Shown: positions 37,303-47,094, numbered from the stretch's first letter. The stretch: 64,000 nucleotides of DNA from Palsa-506 sp963755815 (GCA_963755815.1 CAVWLF010000012.1:1-64000), one strand, 5' to 3'. The notes: a model not told the origin generated them from the sequence alone. Translations and numbers: made by a program.

Positions 37303-39437
37303 CGGCGACCGCCCGGCCGGTTGCGGAGACGCTCCCGGGCAGCCAGTTCCCGCTGGGCGCGACGATCTCCGCCGGCGGGACGAACTTCGCGGTCGCCTCC
37401 GGCGTCGCCGACGGCATGACGCTCTGCCTGTTCGATGGGGCCGGCGCGGAGACCCAGATCCCGCTGCGGGACTACGACGACGGCGTCTGGCACGCCTTCG
37501 TGCCGGGGATTGGGGCCGGGCAGGCCTACGGGTACCGGGCCGCGGGCCCCTACGACCCGGCCCGCGGCGTGCGCTGCAATCCGGCCAAGCTCCTGCTTGA
37601 TCCCTATGCGCGGGCGGTGCACGGGACCGTCACCTTCGGGCCGGAGGTGCTCGGGTACGCGGCCGGCGACCCCGACACGGCGAGCACGCTCGACTCCGCG
37701 GCGCAGGTACCGCGCAGCCTCGTCGTGGATGAGACGCATCGCTGGACCGAGGTTACGGCGCCCTGGCACCGCTACGCGGACACCGTCATCTACGAGGTGC
37801 ACGTCAAGGGCTTCACGATGCGCCATCCCGGGGTGCCGCCCGAGCTGCGCGGCACCTATGCCGGGCTCGGGCACGAGGCGGCCATCGCCCACCTGCTCGA
37901 CCTCGGCGTGTCCGCCGTCGAACTGCTGCCGGTGCACGAAAGCGTGTCCGAGGCGTTCCTGCCGCAGCGCGGGCTGACGAACTACTGGGGGTACAACACG
38001 ATCGGCTACTTCGCGCCGCAGCAGGGATACTCGGCCGAGGTCAGGGCCGGGCGGCCGGGCGGCCAGGTGGCCGAGTTCAAGGCCATGGTCGACGCCTTGC
38101 ACGCCGCCGGGCTCGAGGTGATTCTTGATGTTGTCTTCAATCACAGCGCGGAAGGCAACCAGCTCGGCCCGACGCTGTGCTTCCGCGGCCTCGACAACCC
38201 CGCGTACTACCGGCTGGAACCCGGCGACTCGCGCCACTATGTCGACACCACCGGCTGCGGCAACTCGCTTAATGTCGGCGACCCGCTGACCCTCCAGCTG
38301 ATCATGGACTCGCTGCGCTACTGGCTGACCGAAATGCGGGTCGACGGCTTCCGGTTCGACCTCGCTCCCGCGCTGGCCCGCCAGGAAGGCGAGTTCGAGA
38401 AGAGGTCAGCCTTCCTCGACATGGTCGCGCAGGATCCCATCGTGTCCCGGGCCAAGCTGATCGCCGAGCCGTGGGACGTCGGCCAGCTGGACAGCTACGA
38501 CCTGGGCGGCTTCCCGGCGCTGTGGCGCGAGTGGAACGGCAAGTACCGAGACACCATGCGTGACTTCTGGCGCAGCCACCCGGTAGGCATCGGTGAGTTC
38601 GCCTCCCGGTTCTGCGGGTCCGCGGACCTCTACGCGGGCGCCCGGCGGCGGCCGACGGCCTCGGTGAACCTGATCACGGTCCACGACGGCTTCACCCTCC
38701 GCGACCTGGTCTCCTACAACGACAAGCACAACGAGGCCAACGGCGAATCGAACCGCGACGGAACCGACGACAACCGCTCGTGGAACTGCGGCGCCGAAGG
38801 CCCGACCGGCGATCCGGGCGTGCTGGCCCTGCGGGCCCGCCAGTCCCGCGCGATGCTCACCACCTTGCTGTTGTCGTTCGGGATCCCGATGCTGCTCGGC
38901 GGCGACGAGATGGGCCGCACCCAGCAGGGCAACAACAATGCGTACTGCCAGGACACCGAGATCGCCTGGTTCGACTGGTCCCAGCCGGACCCGGAGCTGC
39001 TGGATTTCACCAGGCGGCTGGTCGCCTTCCGGCGAGCGCACCCGGTGTTCCGCCGGCGCCAGTTCCTGGCCGGAGCCGAGGCGTCGCAGCTGCGCTGGTT
39101 CACCCCGGGCGGCACCGAGATGACGGCCGCCGACTGGTCCGACGGCAGCGCCCTGGCGGTCGCCCTGTACCTGGACGGATCTGATGACCCGGACCGGGCC
39201 GCCGACGGAACGCTGCTGCTCGATGATGACTTCCTGGTCCTGGTGAACGCCTGGTGGGAGCCGCTCGACTTCACCCTGCCGGTCACCAGGGAGCAGGCGG
39301 CGTGGCACGCCGAGATAGACAGCTACGAGCCCGCGCCGCCGGCCCGTTCCGGGCCGGCCGACCGCCACGGCGGTGACAGCGTCACCGTCGGCCCCCGCTC
39401 CGTCGTCGTGCTCTCCGGCCCGCGCCCGTCGAGCTGA
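37299..39437 (+). CDS. glgX: glycogen debranching enzyme GlgX
   Basis: A 712-residue GH13 enzyme. An N-terminal CBM48-like domain (SQFPLGATISAGGTNFAVAS) leads into the barrel. Region I is DVVFNHSAEGN, region II with the nucleophile Asp is VDGFRFDLAPAL (about residues 347-358), region III with the acid Glu is LIAEPWDVGQ (about 387), and region IV is TVHDGFTLRDLVSYNDKHNEANG (about 460). GlgX hydrolyses alpha-1,6 branches of glycogen limit dextrins. It is coupled by a four-base overlap to the glucosidase, so the operon probably degrades glycogen-type alpha-glucans to glucose. It converges on the GH15 gene with 56 bases between. Confidence 0.95.
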
Positions 39438-39493
39438 GCCGCCGGGCTAAGCCGCCAGACTCAGGGAACCACCCGGGCCGGCTTCGCCCTCGC

Positions 39494-41371
39494 TCAGAGA
39501 GCGAACGTCGAGCCGCTCCCGGCCGGCTCCGATTCGATCAGCAGGGAGACGGCCTCGATCAGGGACAGGTGGGTGAACGCCTGCGGGAAGTTGCCGAGGT
39601 GCAGGCCGGTTCCGGTGTCGATTTCCTCGGCGTAGAGGTAGAGCGGCCCGGCGAACGACAGCAGCTTCTGGCACAGCGCATGCGCGCGCTTGGTCTCGCC
39701 GGTCATGGCCAGCGCGGTCACCAGCCAGAACGAGCAGATGGTGAAGGTGCCTTCCTCACCCTCGAACCCGGTGTCGGTTCCCCCCACCTTGTAGCGCAGG
39801 ACCAGGTCGTCCTTGGTCAGCTCGTCGGCGATGGCGAGCACGGTGGCCTTGACCCGCTCGTCGTCGGGGGGCAGGAATCCCAGGATGGGCAGGAGCAGCA
39901 GCGAGGCGTCCAGGTCGTCGGTCTCGTAGTGCTGCCGGAACACGCCCCGGCTGGACACGCCCTTGTCCAGGATCTCGGCCTTGATCTCCTCGGCGCCCGC
40001 CTGCCACCGCTGCGCGCGCTCGTCGTCGCCGCGCTCCGCGGCCAGATCGGCGCCCCGCGCGGCCGCGACCCAGCACATCATCTTGGACGCGGTGAAGTGC
40101 TTCGGGTCGCCGCGGACTTCCCAGATGCCCTGGTCCGGCTCATGCCAGTGCGCCAGGGCGGCGTCCACGAACCCGGCCAGGCCTTCCCACACGGGGACGA
40201 CGATCTCGCCGGCCCGCTGCCGGAACTGGACATCCACCGCCTGGACGATCATGCCCCACACGTCGTGCTGCTGCTGATTCCAGGCACCGTTGCCGATCCG
40301 GACCGGCTTCGCGCCCTGGTACCCGGACAGGTGATCGAGGGTCTTCTCGGTCAGGTCGCGTTCCCCGCCGATGCCGTACATGATCTGCAGCTCGAACTTC
40401 CGGTTCAGGTCACCGCCGCTGACCGCATCGAGGATGAAGCCGAAATACTCGATCGCTTCCCAGTCGAAACCCAGCCGGTACAGCGAGCGGAGCATGAACG
40501 CCGAGTCCCTGATCCAGGTAAACCGGTAATCCCAGTTCCGCGCCCCGCCGGGCGTCTCCGGCAGCGAGGTCGTCGCCGCCGCCATGATGGCGCCGGTCGG
40601 GGCGTAGCTGAGCGCCTTGAGGGTCAGCGCGCTGCGGTCGAGGTAGGGCTTCCACGGATGGTCGGGGATCTTGGCCGCGCTCAGCCAGTCACGCCAGAAA
40701 TCGACGGTGGCGTCCAGAGCGGCGGAAGCCTCCTCCAGATTGGCCGGGACGTTGGCCGCGCCCCAGGACAGGGTGACAAAAGCCGACTCGCCCTGGGTCA
40801 GCGTCGTACGGCCGTAGCAGCGTGCGCCCAGCACGCCGAGCGGGACGTTGCCGCTCAGGTCGAGCCGCAGGTCCCCCTCCTTGGCGGCAATCGTCATCGA
40901 CTCATACCCGTCGCCCTGATAAGTCCACGTGCCGCCTGCGGTCCCGTAATCGAACAGCGGGGCGCAGTTCACCACGGCCTCGACCCGGCCGCTGATGCAG
41001 GTCGCCCGCCGCAGCAGAACGCCGGTCGCGCCGACATCGGTCGGCGCCCGGTGGTAATCCTTCCGTCGTCCGTCGCCCTCGACCCGGCCCATGACCAGCA
41101 GGTCATGCACCGTCATCCAGCCCGTCGGGGTCTGCCAGGTCGTCTCCAGCACCATCGTGCCGGGCACGTACCGGCGATGCTGCGGCACCTGCGTATTGCC
41201 GGGACCGAACCGGAACGAGCCGGCCGCGCGGTCCAGCAGGGCCGCGAACACGCTGGGGGAGTCCGGGCGGGGCAGGCACATCCACTCGACCGCCCCGTCC
41301 GCGGCCACCAGGCAGCTCTGCTCGCAATTGGACAAGAACCCGTAATCGGCGATCGGCGGAAACGTGCTCAT
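39494..41371 (-). CDS. GH15 family glycoside hydrolase (trehalase or glucoamylase)
   Basis: A 625-residue protein from the ATG at 41371, with AAGAAAGG upstream. It has the GH15 two-domain layout: an N-terminal beta-sandwich (PPIADYGFLSNCEQSCLVAADGAVEWMCLPR) and an (alpha/alpha)6 barrel with ARNWDYRFTWIRDSAFML and the second acidic region GEEGTFTICSFWLV. Mycobacterial GH15 members of this size (Rv2402 type) are trehalases; others are glucoamylases. Opposite orientation to the GlgX operon, but the same metabolic theme: release of glucose from stored or osmoprotective sugars in the cytoplasm. Confidence 0.93.
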   Translation of the reverse strand: MSTFPPIADYGFLSNCEQSCLVAADGAVEWMCLPRPDSPSVFAALLDRAAGSFRFGPGNTQVPQHRRYVPGTMVLETTWQTPTGWMTVHDLLVMGRVEGDGRRKDYHRAPTDVGATGVLLRRATCISGRVEAVVNCAPLFDYGTAGGTWTYQGDGYESMTIAAKEGDLRLDLSGNVPLGVLGARCYGRTTLTQGESAFVTLSWGAANVPANLEEASAALDATVDFWRDWLSAAKIPDHPWKPYLDRSALTLKALSYAPTGAIMAAATTSLPETPGGARNWDYRFTWIRDSAFMLRSLYRLGFDWEAIEYFGFILDAVSGGDLNRKFELQIMYGIGGERDLTEKTLDHLSGYQGAKPVRIGNGAWNQQQHDVWGMIVQAVDVQFRQRAGEIVVPVWEGLAGFVDAALAHWHEPDQGIWEVRGDPKHFTASKMMCWVAAARGADLAAERGDDERAQRWQAGAEEIKAEILDKGVSSRGVFRQHYETDDLDASLLLLPILGFLPPDDERVKATVLAIADELTKDDLVLRYKVGGTDTGFEGEEGTFTICSFWLVTALAMTGETKRAHALCQKLLSFAGPLYLYAEEIDTGTGLHLGNFPQAFTHLSLIEAVSLLIESEPAGSGSTFAL

Positions 41372-41442
41372 GGGGCTTGACCTTTCTTAGCCAGGACAGG
41401 AACGTCGGGCGCTCGGCCCTTTCGCGGTCAGGATCATGCCGG

Positions 41443-42996
41443 TCAGGCCATCCTGCTCAGCAGGTGCTCGCCCACCCGGATCGCGTTGGCCATGGCGGTG
41501 AGCGCCGGGTTCACCGCCCCGATGCTGGGGAAGATGCTCGTGTCCACGACGTACAAGTTGTCCACCTCGTGCGCCTTGCAGTTGACATCGAGCACCGAGG
41601 TAGCCGGATCGGCGCCGAACCGGCAGGTGCCGGCCTGATGGGCGACGCCGGCTACCGCGACATCCATTTTCATGTAGAAGTTCTTGTCCAGGACGTGATG
41701 GGACGCCATCCCGACGTGGTTGAGGATCTTCCGCAGTTCGTGGTAGAGCCCGTCGGCCTCGGCATCATTCGTGGCGGTGTAGGCGAGGTGCACGTGGCCG
41801 TCGCTGTCGACGGTGACCCTGTTGTCGGGCCTGGGCAGGTCCTCGGTGGTTAGCCAGAAGTCCACGGCGTGCCGGGCGACTTCCTCCAGGCTCATCCGCG
41901 GGGCGAGCTTGGTGAGCTTGGGCTCCTCGCCCTTCATGGCCATCGCGTTGGACTTCCCGAGCATCTGGATGTTGCCCAGCGGCCAGTCCCGGCCGTCCCC
42001 CGCGAGGTAGAAGTCGTTCAGGGCGAGCGTCTTCTGGAAGACCGTGTCATTGGGCTGCTTGCCGAGCGCCACGACGGCCTTGCTGTTGTGGTACATGTAA
42101 TTGCGGCCGACCTGGTCGGATCCGTTCGCCAGGCCGCCGGGGTGCCGGTCGGAGGCCGACCGGAGCAGGATCTTGGCGGTATTCGCCGCGCCCGCCGCGA
42201 GCACCACGACGTCGCCCTCGTAGAACTCGCGGGCGCCGTCGCGGCTAACCTGCACGCGCGTGACGGTGCGGCAGGCCGGGTCCGTCTCCAGGTGCTCCAC
42301 TTCGGCGTTCACCAGCAGGGTCACGTTCGCCTGGTCCAGCAGCGGGCGCACCGCGATGGTCTCGGCGTCGGCCTTAGCGTGCACCAGGCACGGATAGCCG
42401 TCGCAGGTCGAGCAGCGGATGCACAGGCTCCTCAGCCGGTCGGCCTCGTCCAGCAGGATCCCGCACGGTGCGTGGAACGGGTGGTAGCCACCCTCCTGCA
42501 GCGCATCGGAGATCTGCTGGACCCGCGGCTCATGCGAGACGGCCGGCCACGGGTACTGCTTCGAGTAGTGCCCTTCGGTCGGATCCTCGCCGTGCTCACC
42601 GTGCACCTGGTACAGCCATTCGGCCTTCGTGTACCACGGCTCGAACTCCTCGAAACTCACCGGCCAGGCCGGCGACAGGCCATCCGCGTGCTGCAGCTCG
42701 CCGAAGTCCTCGGGGCGCAGCCGGTACAGCGCCGCGCCATACAGCTTCGTGGCCCCGCCCACGAAGTAGTGCACCTGCGGCTGGAACGCCTTGCCGTCGG
42801 CGTCATACCAGGTCTCCGGCGAGATGTACTTCCCGTCCACGAACACCGGGCGCGGATCCCAGTTATCCAGCTCGCGGGGGAGGAAGTTGCCGCGTTCCAG
42901 CAGCAGGATCCGCTTACCGGACGGCGCCAGAGTATGGGCCAGCGTGCCTCCGCCGGCGCCGCTGCCCACGATGATCACGTCAAAATGTTCGGCCAT
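41443..42996 (-). CDS. GMC family oxidoreductase
   Basis: 517 residues from the ATG at 42996, with AGGAG directly before it. The FAD fold VIIVGSGAGGGTLAHTLA is at the N-terminus. RCSTCDGYPCLVHAKADAE and FYEGDVVVLAAGAANTAKILL follow, and the C-terminal substrate domain has HQAGTCRFGADP and the NPALTAMANAIR motif with the catalytic His/Asn. GMC enzymes oxidise alcohols and sugars; this cholesterol-oxidase-like branch often acts on sugars or uronic acids, but the substrate is unknown. A GGGTGAT dyad lies about 30 bases upstream of its start. Confidence 0.92.
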   Translation of the reverse strand: MAEHFDVIIVGSGAGGGTLAHTLAPSGKRILLLERGNFLPRELDNWDPRPVFVDGKYISPETWYDADGKAFQPQVHYFVGGATKLYGAALYRLRPEDFGELQHADGLSPAWPVSFEEFEPWYTKAEWLYQVHGEHGEDPTEGHYSKQYPWPAVSHEPRVQQISDALQEGGYHPFHAPCGILLDEADRLRSLCIRCSTCDGYPCLVHAKADAETIAVRPLLDQANVTLLVNAEVEHLETDPACRTVTRVQVSRDGAREFYEGDVVVLAAGAANTAKILLRSASDRHPGGLANGSDQVGRNYMYHNSKAVVALGKQPNDTVFQKTLALNDFYLAGDGRDWPLGNIQMLGKSNAMAMKGEEPKLTKLAPRMSLEEVARHAVDFWLTTEDLPRPDNRVTVDSDGHVHLAYTATNDAEADGLYHELRKILNHVGMASHHVLDKNFYMKMDVAVAGVAHQAGTCRFGADPATSVLDVNCKAHEVDNLYVVDTSIFPSIGAVNPALTAMANAIRVGEHLLSRMA

Positions 42997-43030
42997 GCTC
43001 CTAACATCACTGCAATGAGCGGCACGGGGC

Positions 43031-43049
43031 ATCACCCTTTTGGAGTGAG
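43031..43049 (-). promoter_or_regulatory. GGGTGAT dyad, site 4
   Basis: On the minus strand CTCACTC-CAAAA-GGGTGAT, followed by GCCCC. It lies 35 bases upstream of the GMC gene and 158 bases before the small membrane protein that precedes cydAB. The left arm matches at five of seven bases. Confidence 0.45.
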
Positions 43050-43206
43050 TCCGCAGACGGCCCTCGCGCTGTCCCGCTCGCGTGCTTTCGCACCCGGACT
43101 TGCCTGGGGTGCCAATGGCGTCCAGTTATCACCCCGTGCGGAGGATGCCCGGATAGGCCGGCCCGGCCACAGTAGCGATCACCTAACCAATGCTGAGGAT
43201 GGAGCC

Positions 43207-43485
43207 ATGACGGATACGCAGAGCGGCACGAGTGGCCTCCAGCTGAGATCCGGCCCGCTGATCACCGGCGCAGCGCTCATCGGGGGCGGGGTCATGCTCG
43301 CCCTGGCCGGCCTGGCCGTCGGCGGCGCCCACCTGCTGGCGGCCACCCGGCGCTGGGTGGATGAGATGGAGGTACCGCCGAGCGAGCTGGCCCGGCTGAA
43401 GTGGGCGCAGGCCAAGGCAGCGGCCGCGGCCGGGGCCGGCGCCTGGCAGAACGGGCCGTCGGCCGACCCGGCCGACGGTTCGTAA
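43207..43485 (+). CDS. small single-span membrane protein
   Basis: 92 residues from the ATG at 43207, with GGATGGAG upstream. A short polar N-terminus leads to one strong transmembrane helix (ALIGGGVMLALAGLAVGGAHLL), a charged stretch ATRRWVDEMEVPPSELARLKW, and an Ala-rich tail. The WVREME-like motif after the helix is one I associate with small actinobacterial proteins of unknown role. It sits 70 bases upstream of cydA on the same strand and may be cotranscribed with the oxidase. Confidence 0.75.
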   Translation: MTDTQSGTSGLQLRSGPLITGAALIGGGVMLALAGLAVGGAHLLAATRRWVDEMEVPPSELARLKWAQAKAAAAAGAGAWQNGPSADPADGS

Positions 43486-43555
43486 CCTTCCCCGGCGGCT
43501 CCGGTAGCGCACCCCTGACCCCACTCCGCGGAGCATTCAGGACCGGAGGGAGTAG

Positions 43556-44941
43556 ATGACAAACGTCGATCTCGCGCGGTGGCAGTTCGCGTTTGTGACG
43601 ATCAACCATTTCTTCTTCGTTCCGGTGACGATCGGGCTGGCGTTCCTGACCGCGCTGCTGCAGACGGCGTGGTATCGCAGCAAGCGGGACGAGTACCTGC
43701 GGCTGACCAGGTTCTTCGGCACCCTGCTGGTGATCAACATCGCGATCGGCGTGGTGACCGGGCTGGTGCAGGAGTTCCAGTTCGGGATGAACTGGGGGGC
43801 GTACTCGCGGCTGGTCGGCAACATCTTCGGTGCGCCGCTGGCGGTCGAGGGGCTGGGCGCGTTCTTCCTGGAATCGACGTTCCTCGGGCTGTGGCTGTTC
43901 GGCTGGGACAAGCTGCCGCGCCTGGTGCACCTGGCCACGATCTGGGCGGTCTCGCTCGGCACCGTCCTGTCGGCGCTGTTCATCATGGCGGCCAATTCGT
44001 GGATGCAGCATCCGGTCGGCTACACGATGGTCAACGGGAAGCCGCAGCTGAATGACGTCTGGGCGCTGCTGACCAATCCGGTGTTCGTGTGGGGGTACTC
44101 CAAGGTCCTGCTGGCCTCGCTGGTCACCGGCGCGGCGGTGATGCTCGCGGTTTCCGCTTGGCAGTTGCGGCACGGCGGCGAGCGGGAGGTTTTCACCCGG
44201 TCGGCCCGGCTCGCGCTGGTGATCCTGGTCCCGGCGATCCTGTTCACCATGCTGGTCGGCGATGAGCTCGGGGTGATCGAGGCCAGGTACCAGCCCATGA
44301 AGATCGCGGCGGCCGAGGCGCAGTGGACGACCTGCCAGCCGTGCTCGTTTTCGCTGTTCCAGATCGGCGGCGGCAACAACGACCAGACCCCAACCCAGAT
44401 CATCGAGATCCCGCATTTGCTGTCGCTGCTGGCCACCAACCACTGGAACGGCAAGGTAGTCGGACTGAACCCGCTGCAATCCCAGTACAGCAGCCAGTTC
44501 GGGCCCGGCTACTACGTGCCGAACGTCTTCATTCAGTACTGGTCGATGCGGGTGATGGCTTACGGCGGGGTCCTGGTCCTGCTCATCTCGGGGTGGGGAC
44601 TGTGGCTGCTCCGGCGCAAGAAACTGGCGACATCCCGGCGGTTCCTGTGGGTGGCGATCTGGGCCGCAGTCCTGCCGTTCGTGATGAACACGGCCGGCTG
44701 GCTGCTGACCGAAAGCGGCCGGCAGCCGTGGATCGTGCAGGGCATCATGCTGACCAAGAACGGGATCTCGCCGACGGTCAGCACCACCACGATCGCCATC
44801 GGCCTGGTGGTCTTCGTGCTGCTGTACGCCGTGCTGGCGACCATCGACCTGATGCTCATGCTGAAATACGCGCGCGAGCCGATCCCGCCCGCGCGCGCCG
44901 AGGCCGACGCCGACGCGCCCCTGCCGGCCGTCCAGTATTGA
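43556..44941 (+). CDS. cydA: cytochrome bd ubiquinol oxidase subunit I
   Basis: A 461-residue subunit, shorter than E. coli CydA and so of the short Q-loop type. The haem d ligand is His18 (TINHFFFVPVTIGLAFL). The Q-loop keeps Lys and Glu (MKIAAAEAQW), the haem b558 Met ligand is in SMRVMAYGG, and GRQPW with its preceding Glu (TESGRQPW) supplies the haem b595 ligand. Oddly, the position of the second haem b558 ligand, His186 in E. coli, is Lys183 here (GYSKVLLASLVTGA). The enzyme reduces O2 with quinol at high affinity. cydB follows after seven bases. The cydDC assembly genes are not in the window. Confidence 0.95.
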   Translation: MTNVDLARWQFAFVTINHFFFVPVTIGLAFLTALLQTAWYRSKRDEYLRLTRFFGTLLVINIAIGVVTGLVQEFQFGMNWGAYSRLVGNIFGAPLAVEGLGAFFLESTFLGLWLFGWDKLPRLVHLATIWAVSLGTVLSALFIMAANSWMQHPVGYTMVNGKPQLNDVWALLTNPVFVWGYSKVLLASLVTGAAVMLAVSAWQLRHGGEREVFTRSARLALVILVPAILFTMLVGDELGVIEARYQPMKIAAAEAQWTTCQPCSFSLFQIGGGNNDQTPTQIIEIPHLLSLLATNHWNGKVVGLNPLQSQYSSQFGPGYYVPNVFIQYWSMRVMAYGGVLVLLISGWGLWLLRRKKLATSRRFLWVAIWAAVLPFVMNTAGWLLTESGRQPWIVQGIMLTKNGISPTVSTTTIAIGLVVFVLLYAVLATIDLMLMLKYAREPIPPARAEADADAPLPAVQY

Positions 44942-44948
44942 GGTCACG

Positions 44949-46013
44949 ATGAGACTCGTGCCGTTCTGGTTCATCGTCATCACCATCTTGTGGACCGGTT
45001 TTTTCATCCTGGAGGGCTTCGACTTCGGCGTCGGCATGCTGCACGGCATAGTCGGCAAGGACGAGGCCGGCCGCCGGGCCGCGATCAACACCATCGGGCC
45101 GCTGTGGGACGGCAATGAAGTCTGGCTGGTCGTCGCCGCGGCCGCCATGTTCGCCGCGTTCCCCGGCTGGTACGCGACCATGTTCTCCGCGCTCTACCTC
45201 GCGCTCGTGCTCCTGCTGGTCGCGCTCATCGTGCGCGGCGTGTCCTTTGAGTACCGCGGCAAGCGGGACGCCGTCCGCTGGCGCCGCAGCTGGGACGTCT
45301 TGCTGACCGCGGGCAGCGTGGCCGCCCCGCTGCTACTCGGCATCGCGCTCGGCGACCTGCTGCACGGACTGCCCATCAACTCCAGCCAGAACTACACCGG
45401 GTCATTCTGGGACCTGCTCCAGCCCTACGCCCTGTTCACCGGGATCACCCTGGTCCTGATCTGCGCACTGCACGGCGCGACGTTCATGTCCCTGAAAACC
45501 ATCGGCGATTCCCGCGAGCGTTCCGGGCAGCTGGCCCGCCGCATCGCGCCGTTCACCGCCGCTGCTGTCGTGGGCTTCGTCATCTGGACGCACGTCACGG
45601 CCAGCAGCGCGTTCTTCCTCAACCCCGTCGAGCTACTCGCCGTGCTCGCCGTCATCGCCGCCGTCTGGCTGGTCCGCGACCACCGCGAAGGCTTCGCGTT
45701 CGCCGCGACCACCATCACCATGGCCGCATGCATCATCTCGATCTTCACCGGCCTGTACCCGAACGTGATGGTCTCCAGCACCAATGCCGCGTACAACCTC
45801 ACGGTGCACAACACCGCGTCGGGAGAGTACTCGCTGAAGGTCATGAGCGTGGTGGTGGTGATCTTCCTCCCGTTCGTGCTCGCCTACCAGACCTGGACCT
45901 ACTACGTCTTCCGCCGCCGCATCAGCCAGGCCGACTTCGAGCCGCAGCACGTGCCGGGCCCGTCAGCGGCCACCCATGAGGCCGGCGGGCCGCCAGCCGG
46001 CCAGGAAAGCTGA
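44949..46013 (+). CDS. cydB: cytochrome bd ubiquinol oxidase subunit II
   Basis: A 354-residue, mostly helical subunit. It opens with PFWFIVITILWTGFFILEGFDFGVGML, the hallmark of CydB, then TIGPLWDGNEVWLVVAAAAMFAAFPGWYAT. Later helices include FALLGLV-like VCA segments and FSLTVHNTASGEYSLKVM (residues NLTVHNTASGEYSLKVM), typical of the C-terminal half. It pairs with CydA to form the bd-type terminal oxidase in the cytoplasmic membrane. The seven-base gap to cydA indicates one transcript. No CydX-like peptide was recognised after it; a stem-loop covers the stop codon. Confidence 0.96.
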   Translation: MRLVPFWFIVITILWTGFFILEGFDFGVGMLHGIVGKDEAGRRAAINTIGPLWDGNEVWLVVAAAAMFAAFPGWYATMFSALYLALVLLLVALIVRGVSFEYRGKRDAVRWRRSWDVLLTAGSVAAPLLLGIALGDLLHGLPINSSQNYTGSFWDLLQPYALFTGITLVLICALHGATFMSLKTIGDSRERSGQLARRIAPFTAAAVVGFVIWTHVTASSAFFLNPVELLAVLAVIAAVWLVRDHREGFAFAATTITMAACIISIFTGLYPNVMVSSTNAAYNLTVHNTASGEYSLKVMSVVVVIFLPFVLAYQTWTYYVFRRRISQADFEPQHVPGPSAATHEAGGPPAGQES

Positions 46014-46039
46014 CCGGCCGGCCGGGCCCGGTTCCGGTC
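46012..46039. terminator. stem-loop after cydB
   Basis: GACCGG (46012-46017, including part of the cydB stop) pairs with CCGGTC (46034-46039), with further G/C pairing inside. It lies between convergent cydB and the cyclase gene and could serve both strands. No T-run is present. Confidence 0.35.
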
Positions 46040-46051
46040 GCGGTGGCGGGG

Positions 46052-47002
46052 TCAGAAGATCGCGATCGGGTTGACCGGGGATCCGGTGGCCCGGGTCAGC
46101 CGCAGCGGCGCGATCACGCAGCAGAACGACCAGCGGCCGGTTTCCTCGCAGAGCGGGACGGCGTCGTCAAACTGCAGGTAATCCATCAGTTGCAGGCCCA
46201 TCGCGTGGATCGCGAGCACGTGCACGGGGAAGTCGACGCCGTCGGCGGCGCTGGGCGACGTGTCGCTATTGCTGTCGCTGCCCAGCATCGCGACCCGCCG
46301 CTCGGCCACGAATTCCAGTGCCGCCGGATGCAGCCCCGCGCGCGCGTGAGCGGCGTCCCACGGGCCGAGCTCGTTCCGGCGCTTGCGGTGCCCCACCCGG
46401 ACGAACAGCAGGTCGCCTGCGCCGACGCGCACGTGCTGCGCCTCCTCGGCCGCGATCAGGTCATCGGCCGTCACGTGCTCGCCGGGCTCGAGCCAGGGCA
46501 CCCCGCGCAGCCGCGGAATGTCGAGCAGGACACCGCGGCCGGCGATCCCGTCCCGGGCCACCTCAACGGACAGCTCCGAGGGGCCGTCCGCGGTGATGGT
46601 GGCGGCGGCCACGCCGTTGTACAACGTCGCGTGGTAGATGACATGACACAGGGCGTCGAGGTGACTGTCCGCGTCGCCGTGCACGTTCATGGCCAGCCGG
46701 TCCATGGCGAAGGACAGTCCGGCCGGATCGGCCTGGCTGCCGGGGGGACTGATCATCTGATGGACGCACGGTTCCGGGTTGTCGGGCGTCTCAACATTCT
46801 CGATGGGAGCGGCCAGCGTGACCGTGCGGCCGAGCCGGGCCTCGCTCAGCCCGGCAAGCACCCGCTCCGGCGTCAGGTGATTCAGCGCGCCACGCCGGTC
46901 AGCCGGCCCCCAGGCTGCTCCGCGCCGCAGCCGCTGGTAGAGAGCGCTGAAGTCGGCCCGGTCCAGGACTGGTGCGCGCCCTTGGCCCTCTGGTCTGGTC
47001 AT
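46052..47002 (-). CDS. cyclase family protein (kynurenine-formamidase-like)
   Basis: 316 residues from the ATG at 47002, with GGAG upstream. The metal-binding HxDxxxH motif of the cyclase family is present as SHLDALCHV. The N-terminal ADRRGALNHLTPERV and the segment GRGVLLDIPRLRG are typical of the long cyclase subgroup. Members hydrolyse amide or ester bonds in a Mn/Zn-dependent way, for example N-formylkynurenine, but this long branch is often uncharacterised. It shares a 107-base divergent promoter region with the G6PD gene, containing two dyad elements. Confidence 0.9.
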   Translation of the reverse strand: MTRPEGQGRAPVLDRADFSALYQRLRRGAAWGPADRRGALNHLTPERVLAGLSEARLGRTVTLAAPIENVETPDNPEPCVHQMISPPGSQADPAGLSFAMDRLAMNVHGDADSHLDALCHVIYHATLYNGVAAATITADGPSELSVEVARDGIAGRGVLLDIPRLRGVPWLEPGEHVTADDLIAAEEAQHVRVGAGDLLFVRVGHRKRRNELGPWDAAHARAGLHPAALEFVAERRVAMLGSDSNSDTSPSAADGVDFPVHVLAIHAMGLQLMDYLQFDDAVPLCEETGRWSFCCVIAPLRLTRATGSPVNPIAIF

Positions 47003-47034
47003 CGAGTCATTCTCCCAGCCGGGTGGCAGGCGGC

Positions 47035-47053
47035 ATCACCCGTCCGGTGTGAT
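47035..47053. promoter_or_regulatory. GGGTGAT dyad, site 5
   Basis: ATCACCC-GTCCG-GTGTGAT on the plus strand: six of seven bases are symmetric. It is in the divergent region, 32 bases upstream of the cyclase start and 56 bases upstream of the G6PD start. Confidence 0.5.
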
Positions 47054-47076
47054 GGCAGCCGCCCCGATTAGCGATT

Positions 47077-47094
47077 GGATTACCGGTGTAATCC
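47077..47094. promoter_or_regulatory. GGATTAC-CGGT-GTAATCC operator-like dyad
   Basis: A perfect 7-bp inverted repeat with a four-base centre, ending 15 bases before the G6PD ATG and overlapping the region where its promoter or leader should lie. AT-rich for the genome. The shape suits a TetR-, MerR- or GntR-type repressor, but no adjacent regulator gene was found. Confidence 0.55.
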
